This document shows, piece after piece, positions 8,961-16,318 of a stretch of DNA of 64,000 nucleotides; position 1 is the first letter of the stretch, and each line of letters opens with the position of its first letter. The DNA comes from Mesorhizobium_G sp049840935 (GTDB lineage: Bacteria > Pseudomonadota > Alphaproteobacteria > Rhizobiales > Rhizobiaceae). The notes below the pieces were generated by a model that saw only the letters and a program-made list of their open reading frames with translations, had not been told where the DNA came from and did not search any database. The position numbers were made by a program, and so were the translations under genes. The stretch lies in the NCBI GenBank assembly GCA_049840935.1, contig JASGJA010000010.1, positions 62,001 through 126,000 of the forward strand, in the 5' to 3' direction.

Positions 8961-10000
8961 TCATCGGTTCGTGGCTGGGTGCCAAACAGCTGGCTTACCC
9001 ATTCGCTGGATGGGTGTTGAGCGCAAAAGGACAATATCGCGATACTGATCGGGACGCCGATGAACGCCCCGAATATGCCCCACAAATATGCCCAGAAGAA
9101 TACCGAAAAGAGCACGATGATCGGGGACATTGAAAGTGCGCTGCCCGAAACGTGAGGCTCGACATAGCTACCGACTACCGACTGAATGACGTTGAAGCAG
9201 AGGAAGATAGCGACCACACTACCCCAACTGTCGAACTGCGTAGCGGCGAACAAGGTGGGGAACAGCGTGGCAATAAACGGCCCAAGGAAGGGGATATAGT
9301 TCAACACGAATGCGATGAAGCCCCATTCCTCCGCCAGTGACAGCCCGACAGCGCGCGCGAAAAGCCAGACGAGCAAGCCTGTGAGTACGCTCATTGCCGT
9401 TCGCACCAGCACATAGCGCCTCAGCTTTTGCGACGTCAGCCTGCTGCCTTCCAGCAGAACACGCGCGGTAACGCGATTGCGCAAGCTGGCGATGCGGCGG
9501 GACATGTCGCCAACTTCCATGAGACCGAGCAGTACATAGACGAGTGTCACGAACCAGAAGGTGAAGGTGGTGTTCAGGCGTCCGGTGAGATTTTGCAGGG
9601 TACGCAACACCCATGTGACGCTGAAATTATCCGCCCACAAAACGTCAACGGCTATGCCGTGTCCTTCAAGCCAGACACGCACCTGGTCATAGAGCTGCTG
9701 GAAGCGCGCGGCGTCCGCAAACATCCATCTACCAACGCGGCCAAATGCCCAGCCGACCAGTGTAACGAAACCGAAGAGCACGATCACGACCGCCACGAAG
9801 GTGATGATGAACGCGAGAGCTTTTGGCATTACGGTCTGAAGGCGCTCCTGCATGGGCCATGCAAGAGCGATAATGAAAAGCCCGAAGGCAAGCGGTGCGA
9901 AAACCGACGCCCCGAGCCAAACCATCCCGATTGTGAGAATTGTTGCAATCAGAACCAGCATCGCAGTCGTCAGATTGCTGGTTCCAGCTTGCATGTCCAT
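8930..10000 (-). CDS. AI-2E family (PerM/TqsA-like) membrane permease
   Basis: 356 residues. Three closely packed N-terminal helices (about 12-95), a soluble segment, then a cluster of helices with the family hallmark near the middle (GFIAFVLNYIPFLGPFIATLFP) and the end (VLFSVFFWAYLWGIFGAFIGVPI). The family includes exporters of quorum signals, Na+/H+ exchangers and proteins of unknown substrate, so the transported compound cannot be assigned. The amidohydrolase gene ends 18 bp upstream on the same strand, so the two may share a transcript. Confidence 0.88.
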   Translation of the reverse strand: MDMQAGTSNLTTAMLVLIATILTIGMVWLGASVFAPLAFGLFIIALAWPMQERLQTVMPKALAFIITFVAVVIVLFGFVTLVGWAFGRVGRWMFADAARFQQLYDQVRVWLEGHGIAVDVLWADNFSVTWVLRTLQNLTGRLNTTFTFWFVTLVYVLLGLMEVGDMSRRIASLRNRVTARVLLEGSRLTSQKLRRYVLVRTAMSVLTGLLVWLFARAVGLSLAEEWGFIAFVLNYIPFLGPFIATLFPTLFAATQFDSWGSVVAIFLCFNVIQSVVGSYVEPHVSGSALSMSPIIVLFSVFFWAYLWGIFGAFIGVPISIAILSFCAQHPSSEWVSQLFGTQPRTDDQGSGISPGL

Positions 10001-10018
10001 TCGCGTTTCGTTTCGGTG

Positions 10019-11452
10019 CTAAAGCGTATTCTTATGTATTGCCCCATCTTTCATGATGACCGCAAGGTTCTTAGTCGGGTCTTCCAACAGATGAATGTTA
10101 TCCAGCGGATTGCCATCCACCACCAACAGGTCGGCGAACGCATCTTTTTCCACGACACCCAATTTACCCGGATATGGATTGCGCAGGTTGGAAAGATAAA
10201 GCAGTTCCGCATTCGTCGACGTTGCGGCCTGCAACACTTCGGCATTGGTGAACCAGTTGCTTAGATGCGTCAGCATGAAGCTCTGGCGGGGTGTGAGCGC
10301 GGGCGAGAACAGAACGTCCGACCCCCATGCGGTCTTGATCCCGTACTTCTTGACGAATTCGTAGACGCGCGGCGTTCCGGCAAACAATTGCAGGACGCGT
10401 TCAGCGCTCGCTCCCGATTGGGGCGCCGCGTCGTCATTGGTGAGGAACGGCTGCATGCTGAGCCAGATGTTCTTTTCGGCGAACATACGCGCTGTTTCTT
10501 CGTCCATGAGGTGCGCATGCTCGATACAGGCGACGCCGGCTCTAATCGCGCGCTGCACTGTGTTGGGCGCATAGGCGTGCACGGTTACGTACGTGTTCCA
10601 ATCCGCCGCCACTTCGACTGCGGCGCGAATTTCGTCTTCGCTGAAGGTAGACATATCTAGCGGGCTGCGCGGCGAGGAAACGCCGCCGCCGCCGACCAGC
10701 TTGATCTGCGAAGCACCTTGAAGAAGTTGCTCGCGAATGCGGAGCTTGAGATGCCCGACGTCGTCGGCAAGCGCTGCCGCTCCTATCTTCTCGCTGAGGC
10801 TTAATTGATCGCCATCGCGCGGAATGTCGTAAGGCATACGCAAGTCGCCATGTCCGCCAGAGGTCGTGATCATCGCACCTGCCGGGAATATTCGCGGGCC
10901 AGGAATGACGCCGCCGTCAATGGATTGCTTGAACGAGAATACCGGGCTTCCAAGATCGCGAACGGTCGTGAAGCCACGCAACAGTGTGCGCTGGGCCTCG
11001 GCGGTTGATGCTGTGAACACCAAGCCAAGATCGCCGGTCATCAGCATGTTCAGCGGTACTGCAGCATATAGAGTGTGCCAGTGGGCATCGATGAGGCCCG
11101 GCATCAAAACGCGGTCGCCGCAATCGACGATGGTGGCACCGTCGGGTGCAGGCGAGTTTCCGGTATCGATCGACGCAATCTTGTTGCCTTCGATCAACAC
11201 TTGCCCGGAGGTCAACGATCCTGATTTCCCATCAAATATGCGGGCTTTCGTAAACAATACAGGCTTGGCTGGTTCCTGAGCGGAGGCCGGTCGTGGCAGG
11301 GCCGCCGCGCCAGCTGTTGCTCCAATCGCCGCAAGGAAGCCGCGCCGGGAAAAACTGTCGAGCCGTTTCGCTGCAAGATGCAGGGCGGGATTGTGGCAAG
11401 CACACCCGACTCCATTTACGAGATGCTGATATCTGGAACCTAGTCGTAGCAT
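10019..11452 (-). CDS. Tat-exported metal-dependent amidohydrolase
   Basis: 477 residues. The N-terminus has a long n-region and a twin-arginine signal (SRRGFLAAIGATAGAAALPRPASA), pointing to export of a folded metalloenzyme. The mature part has the amidohydrolase layout: a short beta sandwich, VLMPGLIDAHWHT (HxH metal ligands), KLVGGGG (likely bridging Lys strand), TVHAYAP, CIEHAHLMDE and the Asp strand TAWGSDVLFSP, then DLLVVDGNPLDNI closing the sandwich. This arrangement is typical of imidazolonepropionase-like or Xaa-Pro dipeptidase-like members; the substrate is not determinable. The exact start is uncertain because of the long n-region. Confidence 0.88.
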   Translation of the reverse strand: MLRLGSRYQHLVNGVGCACHNPALHLAAKRLDSFSRRGFLAAIGATAGAAALPRPASAQEPAKPVLFTKARIFDGKSGSLTSGQVLIEGNKIASIDTGNSPAPDGATIVDCGDRVLMPGLIDAHWHTLYAAVPLNMLMTGDLGLVFTASTAEAQRTLLRGFTTVRDLGSPVFSFKQSIDGGVIPGPRIFPAGAMITTSGGHGDLRMPYDIPRDGDQLSLSEKIGAAALADDVGHLKLRIREQLLQGASQIKLVGGGGVSSPRSPLDMSTFSEDEIRAAVEVAADWNTYVTVHAYAPNTVQRAIRAGVACIEHAHLMDEETARMFAEKNIWLSMQPFLTNDDAAPQSGASAERVLQLFAGTPRVYEFVKKYGIKTAWGSDVLFSPALTPRQSFMLTHLSNWFTNAEVLQAATSTNAELLYLSNLRNPYPGKLGVVEKDAFADLLVVDGNPLDNIHLLEDPTKNLAVIMKDGAIHKNTL

Positions 11453-11526
11453 GGCGTTGCTTTCCTCAGACTAGTCGAGTGCAGACACTAACACCGTATC
11501 TGGAAAGCTGCCACACTATCCGTGTG

Positions 11527-11874
11527 CTAAATCGCGCAGACTTCCGAGCGCGTCAGAAAGCGCATTTCCCGGCCATTATCGAGAGAGAACATACCGCCGC
11601 GACCAGGTATGGCGTCGATGGTCAGGTCGGTATGTTTCCATGCCTCGTATTGAGACGCGCTGATGTAGAAAGGTGTTTCGCCAATGAGGCCGAGCAGGAC
11701 GTCGCGGTCTCCCACAATAAATTCACCCTGCGCATAGCACATGGGCGATGACCCGTCGCAACAACCACCCGATTGGTGAAACATGACGGGGCCGTGGTCC
11801 GCGATGATCGCGTTGAGGAGGGCTATTGCCTGCGGCGTCGCAGACACTTTTCCCAGAGAAGTTTTTTCAGCCAT
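11527..11874 (-). CDS. DUF779 family protein, partner of aldehyde dehydrogenase
   Basis: 115 residues with a Cys-rich N-terminal half (FHQSGGCCDGSSPMCY) and the DUF779 pattern VLLGLIGETPFYISASQYEAWKHTDLTIDAIPGRGGMFSLD. DUF779 is of unknown biochemical function but is recurrently found beside ExaC/AcoD-type aldehyde dehydrogenases, as here. The Cys cluster could bind a metal (inference). The second ATG (11874) is chosen because AAGGAG sits six bases before it but directly abuts the ATG at 11880. A strong hairpin separates it from the upstream dehydrogenase. Confidence 0.88.
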   Translation of the reverse strand: MAEKTSLGKVSATPQAIALLNAIIADHGPVMFHQSGGCCDGSSPMCYAQGEFIVGDRDVLLGLIGETPFYISASQYEAWKHTDLTIDAIPGRGGMFSLDNGREMRFLTRSEVCAI

Positions 11875-11891
11875 ATGCATCTCCTTGATGG

Positions 11892-11921
11892 ATGGGCGGC
11901 GCAGCCACCTGCGCCGCCCAT
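11892..11921 (-). terminator. 12-bp perfect-stem hairpin between aldehyde dehydrogenase and DUF779 genes
   Basis: ATGGGCGGCGCA (11892-11903) pairs perfectly with TGCGCCGCCCAT (11910-11921) around a six-base loop. There is no U-run, so it looks more like an mRNA-stabilising or attenuating hairpin inside the operon than a full terminator. Confidence 0.6.
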
Positions 11922-11934
11922 GCCTTGGGAGGCG

Positions 11935-13452
11935 TCAGAAGAAACCAAGCTTCTTGGGGCTGTAGCTTACCAGCATATTCTTGGTCTGCTGATAGTGGTC
12001 GAGCATCATTTTGTGTGTTTCGCGACCGATGCCTGACTGCTTGTAGCCGCCGAACGCAGCATGTGCGGGATAGGCATGGTAGCAATTCGTCCACACGCGG
12101 CCTGCCTGAATCGCGCGACCGAAGCGGTAGGCGCGCGTGCCGTCGCGAGTCCAGACGCCAGCGCCCAAACCGTAAAGCGTATCGTTCGCGATGCTGAGTG
12201 CTTCTTCATCGTTCTTGAAGGTGGTGACGGCCACGACTGGACCGAAGATTTCCTCCTGGAAGACGCGCATCTTGTTGTTGCCCTGGAATACGGTGGGCTT
12301 GACATAGTAGCCGCCTGCCAGATCGCCGGGCAGTTCGTTGCGCTCGCCGCCGGTCAGCACTTTTGCGCCTTCCTTCTTGCCAATGTCGAGGTAGGAAAGG
12401 ATCTTTTCAAGCTGTTCGGATGAGGCTTGGGCGCCGATCATGGTAGCAGGATCGAGCGGGTCGCCCTGTACGATGGCCTCGACGCGCTTGATCGCCTTTT
12501 CCATGAACTTGTCATAGATTTTTTCGTGAACCAGAGCGCGGCTGGGGCAGGTGCAAACTTCACCCTGATTGAGCGCGAACATGACAAAGCCTTCGATTGC
12601 CTTGTCGAGGAAATCGTCATCCTCGGCAGCAACGTCGGAGAAGAAAATGTTCGGGCTCTTTCCGCCGAGTTCCAGCGTGACTGGAATGAGGTTCTGCGAG
12701 GCATATTGCATAATCAGACGGCCGGTCGTCGTCTCGCCGGTGAACGCAATTTTTGCGATTCTGGGGTTCGACGCCAAAGGCTTACCGGCCTCCAGACCAA
12801 AGCCATTTACAACGTTGAGGACGCCTGCCGGTAAAATATCGGCGATGAGTTCCAACAGGATATGAATCGATGCAGGGGTCTGTTCCGCAGGCTTCAGCAC
12901 CACGCAATTGCCTGCTGCGAGAGCTGGCGCAAGTTTCCAGACGGCCATCAGGATCGGGAAGTTCCACGGGATGATCTGGCCAACGACGCCAAGCGGCTCG
13001 TGGAAGTGATAGGCGACAGTGTCGTGGTCGATCTCGGAAAGAGCGCCTTCCTGTGCGCGGATTGCGCCAGCGAAATAGCGGAAGTGATCGATGGCAAGCG
13101 GAATATCGGCAGCAGTGGTTTCGCGGATGGGCTTACCGTTGTCCCATGTTTCGGCCAGTGCAAGTTTCGAGAGATTTTCTTCCATCCTGTCCGCAATGCG
13201 GTTCAGCAGAAGCGCACGTTCTGCGGCGCTGGTCTTGCCCCAGCTATCCTTAGCCTTGTGCGCGGCATCCAATGCTGCTTCGACGTCTGCGGCTTCGGAA
13301 CGCGCAATCTGGCATAGCACCTGACCGTTTACCGGCGACGTATTGTCGAAATATTTGCCGGACTTGGCAGGCACCCACTTGCCGCCAATGAAATTGTCAT
13401 ACCGCTTTGCGTAAGGGCTTTTTGCGCTGCGGTGGAATTCAACCTTGTTCAT
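11935..13452 (-). CDS. Aldehyde dehydrogenase, ExaC/AcoD type
   Basis: NAD-dependent aldehyde dehydrogenase of 505 residues. Motifs: VVGQIIPWNFPILMAVWKLAPALAAG (coenzyme fold), VVLKPAEQTP, FTGETTTGR, the general-base strand LELGGKSPNIFF and the nucleophile segment NQGEVCTCPSR, whose first Cys is expected to be catalytic; the CTC form is characteristic of the acetaldehyde/ethanol-linked ExaC/AcoD group. The ATG at 13452 has GGGAGGA upstream. Downstream on the same strand is DUF779; upstream is an AcoR-like regulator. The set probably oxidises acetaldehyde or a similar short-chain aldehyde (inference from family and context). Confidence 0.93.
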   Translation of the reverse strand: MNKVEFHRSAKSPYAKRYDNFIGGKWVPAKSGKYFDNTSPVNGQVLCQIARSEAADVEAALDAAHKAKDSWGKTSAAERALLLNRIADRMEENLSKLALAETWDNGKPIRETTAADIPLAIDHFRYFAGAIRAQEGALSEIDHDTVAYHFHEPLGVVGQIIPWNFPILMAVWKLAPALAAGNCVVLKPAEQTPASIHILLELIADILPAGVLNVVNGFGLEAGKPLASNPRIAKIAFTGETTTGRLIMQYASQNLIPVTLELGGKSPNIFFSDVAAEDDDFLDKAIEGFVMFALNQGEVCTCPSRALVHEKIYDKFMEKAIKRVEAIVQGDPLDPATMIGAQASSEQLEKILSYLDIGKKEGAKVLTGGERNELPGDLAGGYYVKPTVFQGNNKMRVFQEEIFGPVVAVTTFKNDEEALSIANDTLYGLGAGVWTRDGTRAYRFGRAIQAGRVWTNCYHAYPAHAAFGGYKQSGIGRETHKMMLDHYQQTKNMLVSYSPKKLGFF

Positions 13453-13586
13453 GGATTCCTCCCAGAATCGACGCCGGAATTGGCGCATGCGGAGAAAATG
13501 CCAAGGCGAGATATTAAGTCATCCCGTGCGGGCGCGACTGCTGGACAAAACTGTCTCAAAACTGCGACAGTCGAGCCTGCTATTTT

Positions 13587-14531
13587 TTACAGATCGTGCT
13601 TCGCGACCTTCCGGTGCAGGGTCGCGCGAGAAATACCCAAGGCGCGTGCGGCGGACGAAATATTTCCGCCAGAAGCAGCTAGTGCTTGCTGTAAAGCGCT
13701 TCGCTCCGCGTCGTTCAAAGAGGGCGAGGTGCCTTGAGCGAAACCGAAATATTCGCTCGCTGGGCGGGGAATTATCGCTTCGCCCTGCGGTAAGCCAAAT
13801 GCTATTCGCGCGCTGTTGGATACACCGACAACCAGATCGTCTTTGTCCACTGCAAGCAGTGCCGAAGGCGACGATTCCTGAATGGGCGCGAGAACGACAC
13901 GCGCATTGGGGAATGATTGCCGAAATCCATCGGCTTCGATGCGCTTTGCGGCATCGCCAACGGCGATCTGGATGAGGTTCAGAAAGCCTTCCGTGAGATC
14001 GGCCCGACAAGAGGAAACGTCCAGCACGGCTGCGAGATTTCCGTGATGGTCGAAGATAGGCGCTGTTGTGCAGGACATCAGCGTGTTGCGGGAAAAGAAA
14101 TGCTGGTCGCGATGAATGGTGACGAGGCGCTTTTCGACAACACACGTTCCAATGCCATTGGTGCCTTCGGCCTGTTCGCTCCAGACATTGCCTGTCCAGA
14201 GTCCCCAATCCTCGAATGTCGCGTCGTCCGCATGTGCGCCTCTGCGCTCTATGGGAACGCCTTCGGCATTCGCCAGAAGCACGCAGCACCCTACCCCGCC
14301 AACAGCCAGATAAAGCCGGTCGAGCGTACCCTTTGCAGCATGAGCCAGCGGCGCGACCTTCTCGCGCGCATGGTGAAACTCGGTATCCGTCAGGCGGCGC
14401 GGCTGTCTGCGCTCCGATGGATCGAGATGGTGCAATGCAGATGATCGCCGCCAAGACGCAACAAGTGCGGAGCGCACGGCGTCGCTCGACTGCACGGCAG
14501 CATTGATCCGATCGGCATGGTGGTCTGTCAT
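13587..14531 (-). CDS. AcoR-like GAF/Fis-type regulator lacking the AAA+ domain
   Basis: 314 residues. The N-terminus (VASWRRSS, residues about 25-32) and the GAF-like part (NVWSEQAEGTNGIGTCVVEKR and HFFSRNTLMSCTTAPIFDHHGNLAAVLDVS) match AcoR-family activators. The C-terminus is a Fis-type HTH (LQQALAASGGNISSAARALG followed by ISRATLHRK). The central sigma-54-interacting AAA+ domain (GAFTGA, Walker A) is absent and the two parts are joined directly, so it cannot act as a classic sigma-54 activator. The ATG at 14531 follows GGAGGA. It lies upstream of the aldehyde dehydrogenase on the same strand and is its likely aldehyde/alcohol-responsive regulator (inference). Confidence 0.88.
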   Translation of the reverse strand: MTDHHADRINAAVQSSDAVRSALVASWRRSSALHHLDPSERRQPRRLTDTEFHHAREKVAPLAHAAKGTLDRLYLAVGGVGCCVLLANAEGVPIERRGAHADDATFEDWGLWTGNVWSEQAEGTNGIGTCVVEKRLVTIHRDQHFFSRNTLMSCTTAPIFDHHGNLAAVLDVSSCRADLTEGFLNLIQIAVGDAAKRIEADGFRQSFPNARVVLAPIQESSPSALLAVDKDDLVVGVSNSARIAFGLPQGEAIIPRPASEYFGFAQGTSPSLNDAERSALQQALAASGGNISSAARALGISRATLHRKVAKHDL

Positions 14532-14668
14532 GGGCTCCTCCACCCAAAGGCACGGCATACTGACGCCGCGCCGCCATTCCATCAACCCTTGCGATAGCCC
14601 GTTTTTACGAGCGTTTCTGTGCTACTTTCTGATAGTGTCGAAATTCGCTCAAGTATTCAGTATAAATG

Positions 14669-14692
14669 CGTTCTACTGGAACGAATATAACG
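14669..14692. promoter_or_regulatory. Mo-box (ModE/MopA-type operator) upstream of mop
   Basis: CGTTCTAC, eight bases, ATATAACG. This matches the ModE-type palindrome CGTTATAT-N8-ATATAACG with a perfect right half and 6 of 8 in the left half, at the expected spacing. It is 67 bp before the mop start codon. Confidence 0.5.
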
Positions 14693-14759
14693 CTCCAAGC
14701 GCGAGGCGTCTATCCTTGGAGATGAATCTCGCAGTGTAGGTAATGAGAAAGGCTACTCC

Positions 14760-14969
14760 GTGAAAATCAGCGCACGAAACACGTTAAAGGGAACGATCAC
14801 AGAGGTTGTGAAGGGCGCAACGACCGCCCATGTCAAAATCGACATCGGTGGCGGAACAATCGTGACCGCATCCATCACCAATGCTGCGGTCGACGAATTG
14901 AAGCTGACCGTGGGCGGAACAGCCTATGCCGTGGTCAAGGCATCTGACGTCATGGTCGCGGTCGACTAA
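14760..14969 (+). CDS. mop: Molbindin-type molybdate-binding protein (TOBE/Mop domain)
   Basis: 69 residues forming one Mop/TOBE domain: SARNTLKGTITEVVKGATTAHVKIDI, then TASITNAAVDELKLTVGG and AYAVVKASDVMVAVD. Single-domain members assemble as hexamers that store molybdate or tungstate in the cytoplasm. The start is GTG at 14760 with GAGAAAGG upstream. A Mo-box-like palindrome lies 67 bp before it, which independently supports molybdate-linked regulation. It stands alone, with no mod transport genes nearby. Confidence 0.92.
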   Translation: MKISARNTLKGTITEVVKGATTAHVKIDIGGGTIVTASITNAAVDELKLTVGGTAYAVVKASDVMVAVD

Positions 14970-14996
14970 TGTACGGAATTTTTGAGCTTAACGGTA

Positions 14997-15018
14997 CCCG
15001 CTGGCCGAAGCCAGCGGG
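14997..15018 (+). terminator. Hairpin downstream of mop
   Basis: CCCGCTGGC and GCCAGCGGG form a perfect nine-base stem around a CGAA loop, 28 bases after the mop stop. There is no clear U-run. The rest of the 14970-15223 gap shows nothing I can identify. Confidence 0.5.
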
Positions 15019-15223
15019 CTGTGCCGAGACGGCGGCTCGTGCGATACGCAGCACGATACAAGGAAACTAGGTGCAAGCGGAGGCGGGTAACAATTCAGCC
15101 TTGCGGCTAGTACTGACATACAACCGGATATGTCTCAGCTATTATGTCTTCTCATCTGTGGTCGGTGGCGCTGATCTGCGAAGACCTGACCCTAAATTGC
15201 CATTGTAGCCACGCGAGATACGC

Positions 15224-15985
15224 ATGCCCGTTCACGAATCTTCCAAAGGTTATGAAAGTGCGGCCAAGACTTACGTGAGTGGCCGTCCCGGCTATCCGCC
15301 CGAAGCCATCACATGGCTTCGAGACGTTGTCGGTGTTGGCCCCGACCGCAAGGTGCTGGAGTTGGGTGCCGGAACGGGAAAGTTTATTCCTACGCTGCGG
15401 CAATGCGGGGGAACGATCATTGCGATTGAACCAATTGCCGCCATGCGCAAAGAACTCATGCTGGGATTTCCTGATGTGGAGGTTTTCGAAGGTTCGGCGG
15501 AAGCGATCCCCTTGCCGGACGGTTCAGTGAATGCAGTCGTCTGTGCGCAGGCATTTCATTGGTTCGCAACCAGCACTGCCGTACAGGAGATACGCAGGGT
15601 GCTGGCGCCGAGTGGAGCTCTCGGGCTGATCTGGAACGGGCGCGACGAAAGCATACCGTGGGTTGCTGCGCTTGCCGCTATCACCGACCCGTGGGAGGGC
15701 GATACGCCACGATATCGAACTGGCGCATGGCGCAGTGCATTTCCTGCTCCGGGATTTGAATTTATCGACCAACGACATGTGAGAAACGCTCATGTCGGTA
15801 GTCCTGAACATGTCATCGTTGAGCGTACATTATCTGTAAGCTTCATCGCTACCTTGACGCCGGAGCAACAGGCAGAGGTTGCGCGGCAGGCTCGTGCATT
15901 AATTGCCCGAACCCCGGAACTCGCGGGCAAAAGCGAGGTAGCATTTCCTTACGATACAAGCATGTTTGCCTATCGCAAGATTTAA
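15224..15985 (+). CDS. Class I SAM-dependent methyltransferase
   Basis: 253 residues. Motif I is KVLELGAGTGKFIPTL (about residues 44-59), followed by the acidic strand end TIIAIEP, then VFEGSAEAIPLPDGSVNAVVCAQAFHWF (motif post-II region) and the post-motif VLAPSGALGLIWN. This is the Methyltransf_11-like fold. The AQAFHWF stretch and the ESSKGYESAAKTYVSGRPGYP N-terminus resemble a broad group of uncharacterised methyltransferases; the substrate is unknown. It stands alone, with an unremarkable gap before it. Confidence 0.88.
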   Translation: MPVHESSKGYESAAKTYVSGRPGYPPEAITWLRDVVGVGPDRKVLELGAGTGKFIPTLRQCGGTIIAIEPIAAMRKELMLGFPDVEVFEGSAEAIPLPDGSVNAVVCAQAFHWFATSTAVQEIRRVLAPSGALGLIWNGRDESIPWVAALAAITDPWEGDTPRYRTGAWRSAFPAPGFEFIDQRHVRNAHVGSPEHVIVERTLSVSFIATLTPEQQAEVARQARALIARTPELAGKSEVAFPYDTSMFAYRKI

Positions 15986-16241
15986 CAACCGACTTAGGCC
16001 GCAGTGACACGGTGGATATCCCCGTCTTGGCACTTTTGCCGATGAAGCAGGAAGCTTCTTCGGAGGTTACGGCATGTCTTCCGATAATCTCCTGCGTACC
16101 CTCTCGGCAGTCGCTGAGCGCCTCGCATTCCTTGTTTATCGCCGCGATGCGGCGTTTTCTGGGGCTGCCATGATTGTCCGGGTGAACTCGAAGGTGCACC
16201 GGCCGCCGCACACCCCCATGCGCCTTTGAATTTAAGCGCTG

Positions 16242-16259
16242 CTGTCATGGCGCCGTCAT
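16242..16259 (+). promoter_or_regulatory. Pho box (PhoB-binding direct repeat)
   Basis: CTGTCAT-GGCG-CCGTCAT: two seven-base repeats with a four-base spacer, the exact geometry of a PhoB box, with one mismatch in the second unit. It lies 59 bp upstream of the phytase-like gene. The rest of the 15986-16241 gap holds nothing recognisable. Confidence 0.6.
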
Positions 16260-16318
16260 GCGTTTGCAACATGCTCATGCCCAAGGAAAGTCGTCAAACA
16301 CTCCCAAGGAGCATCCGC

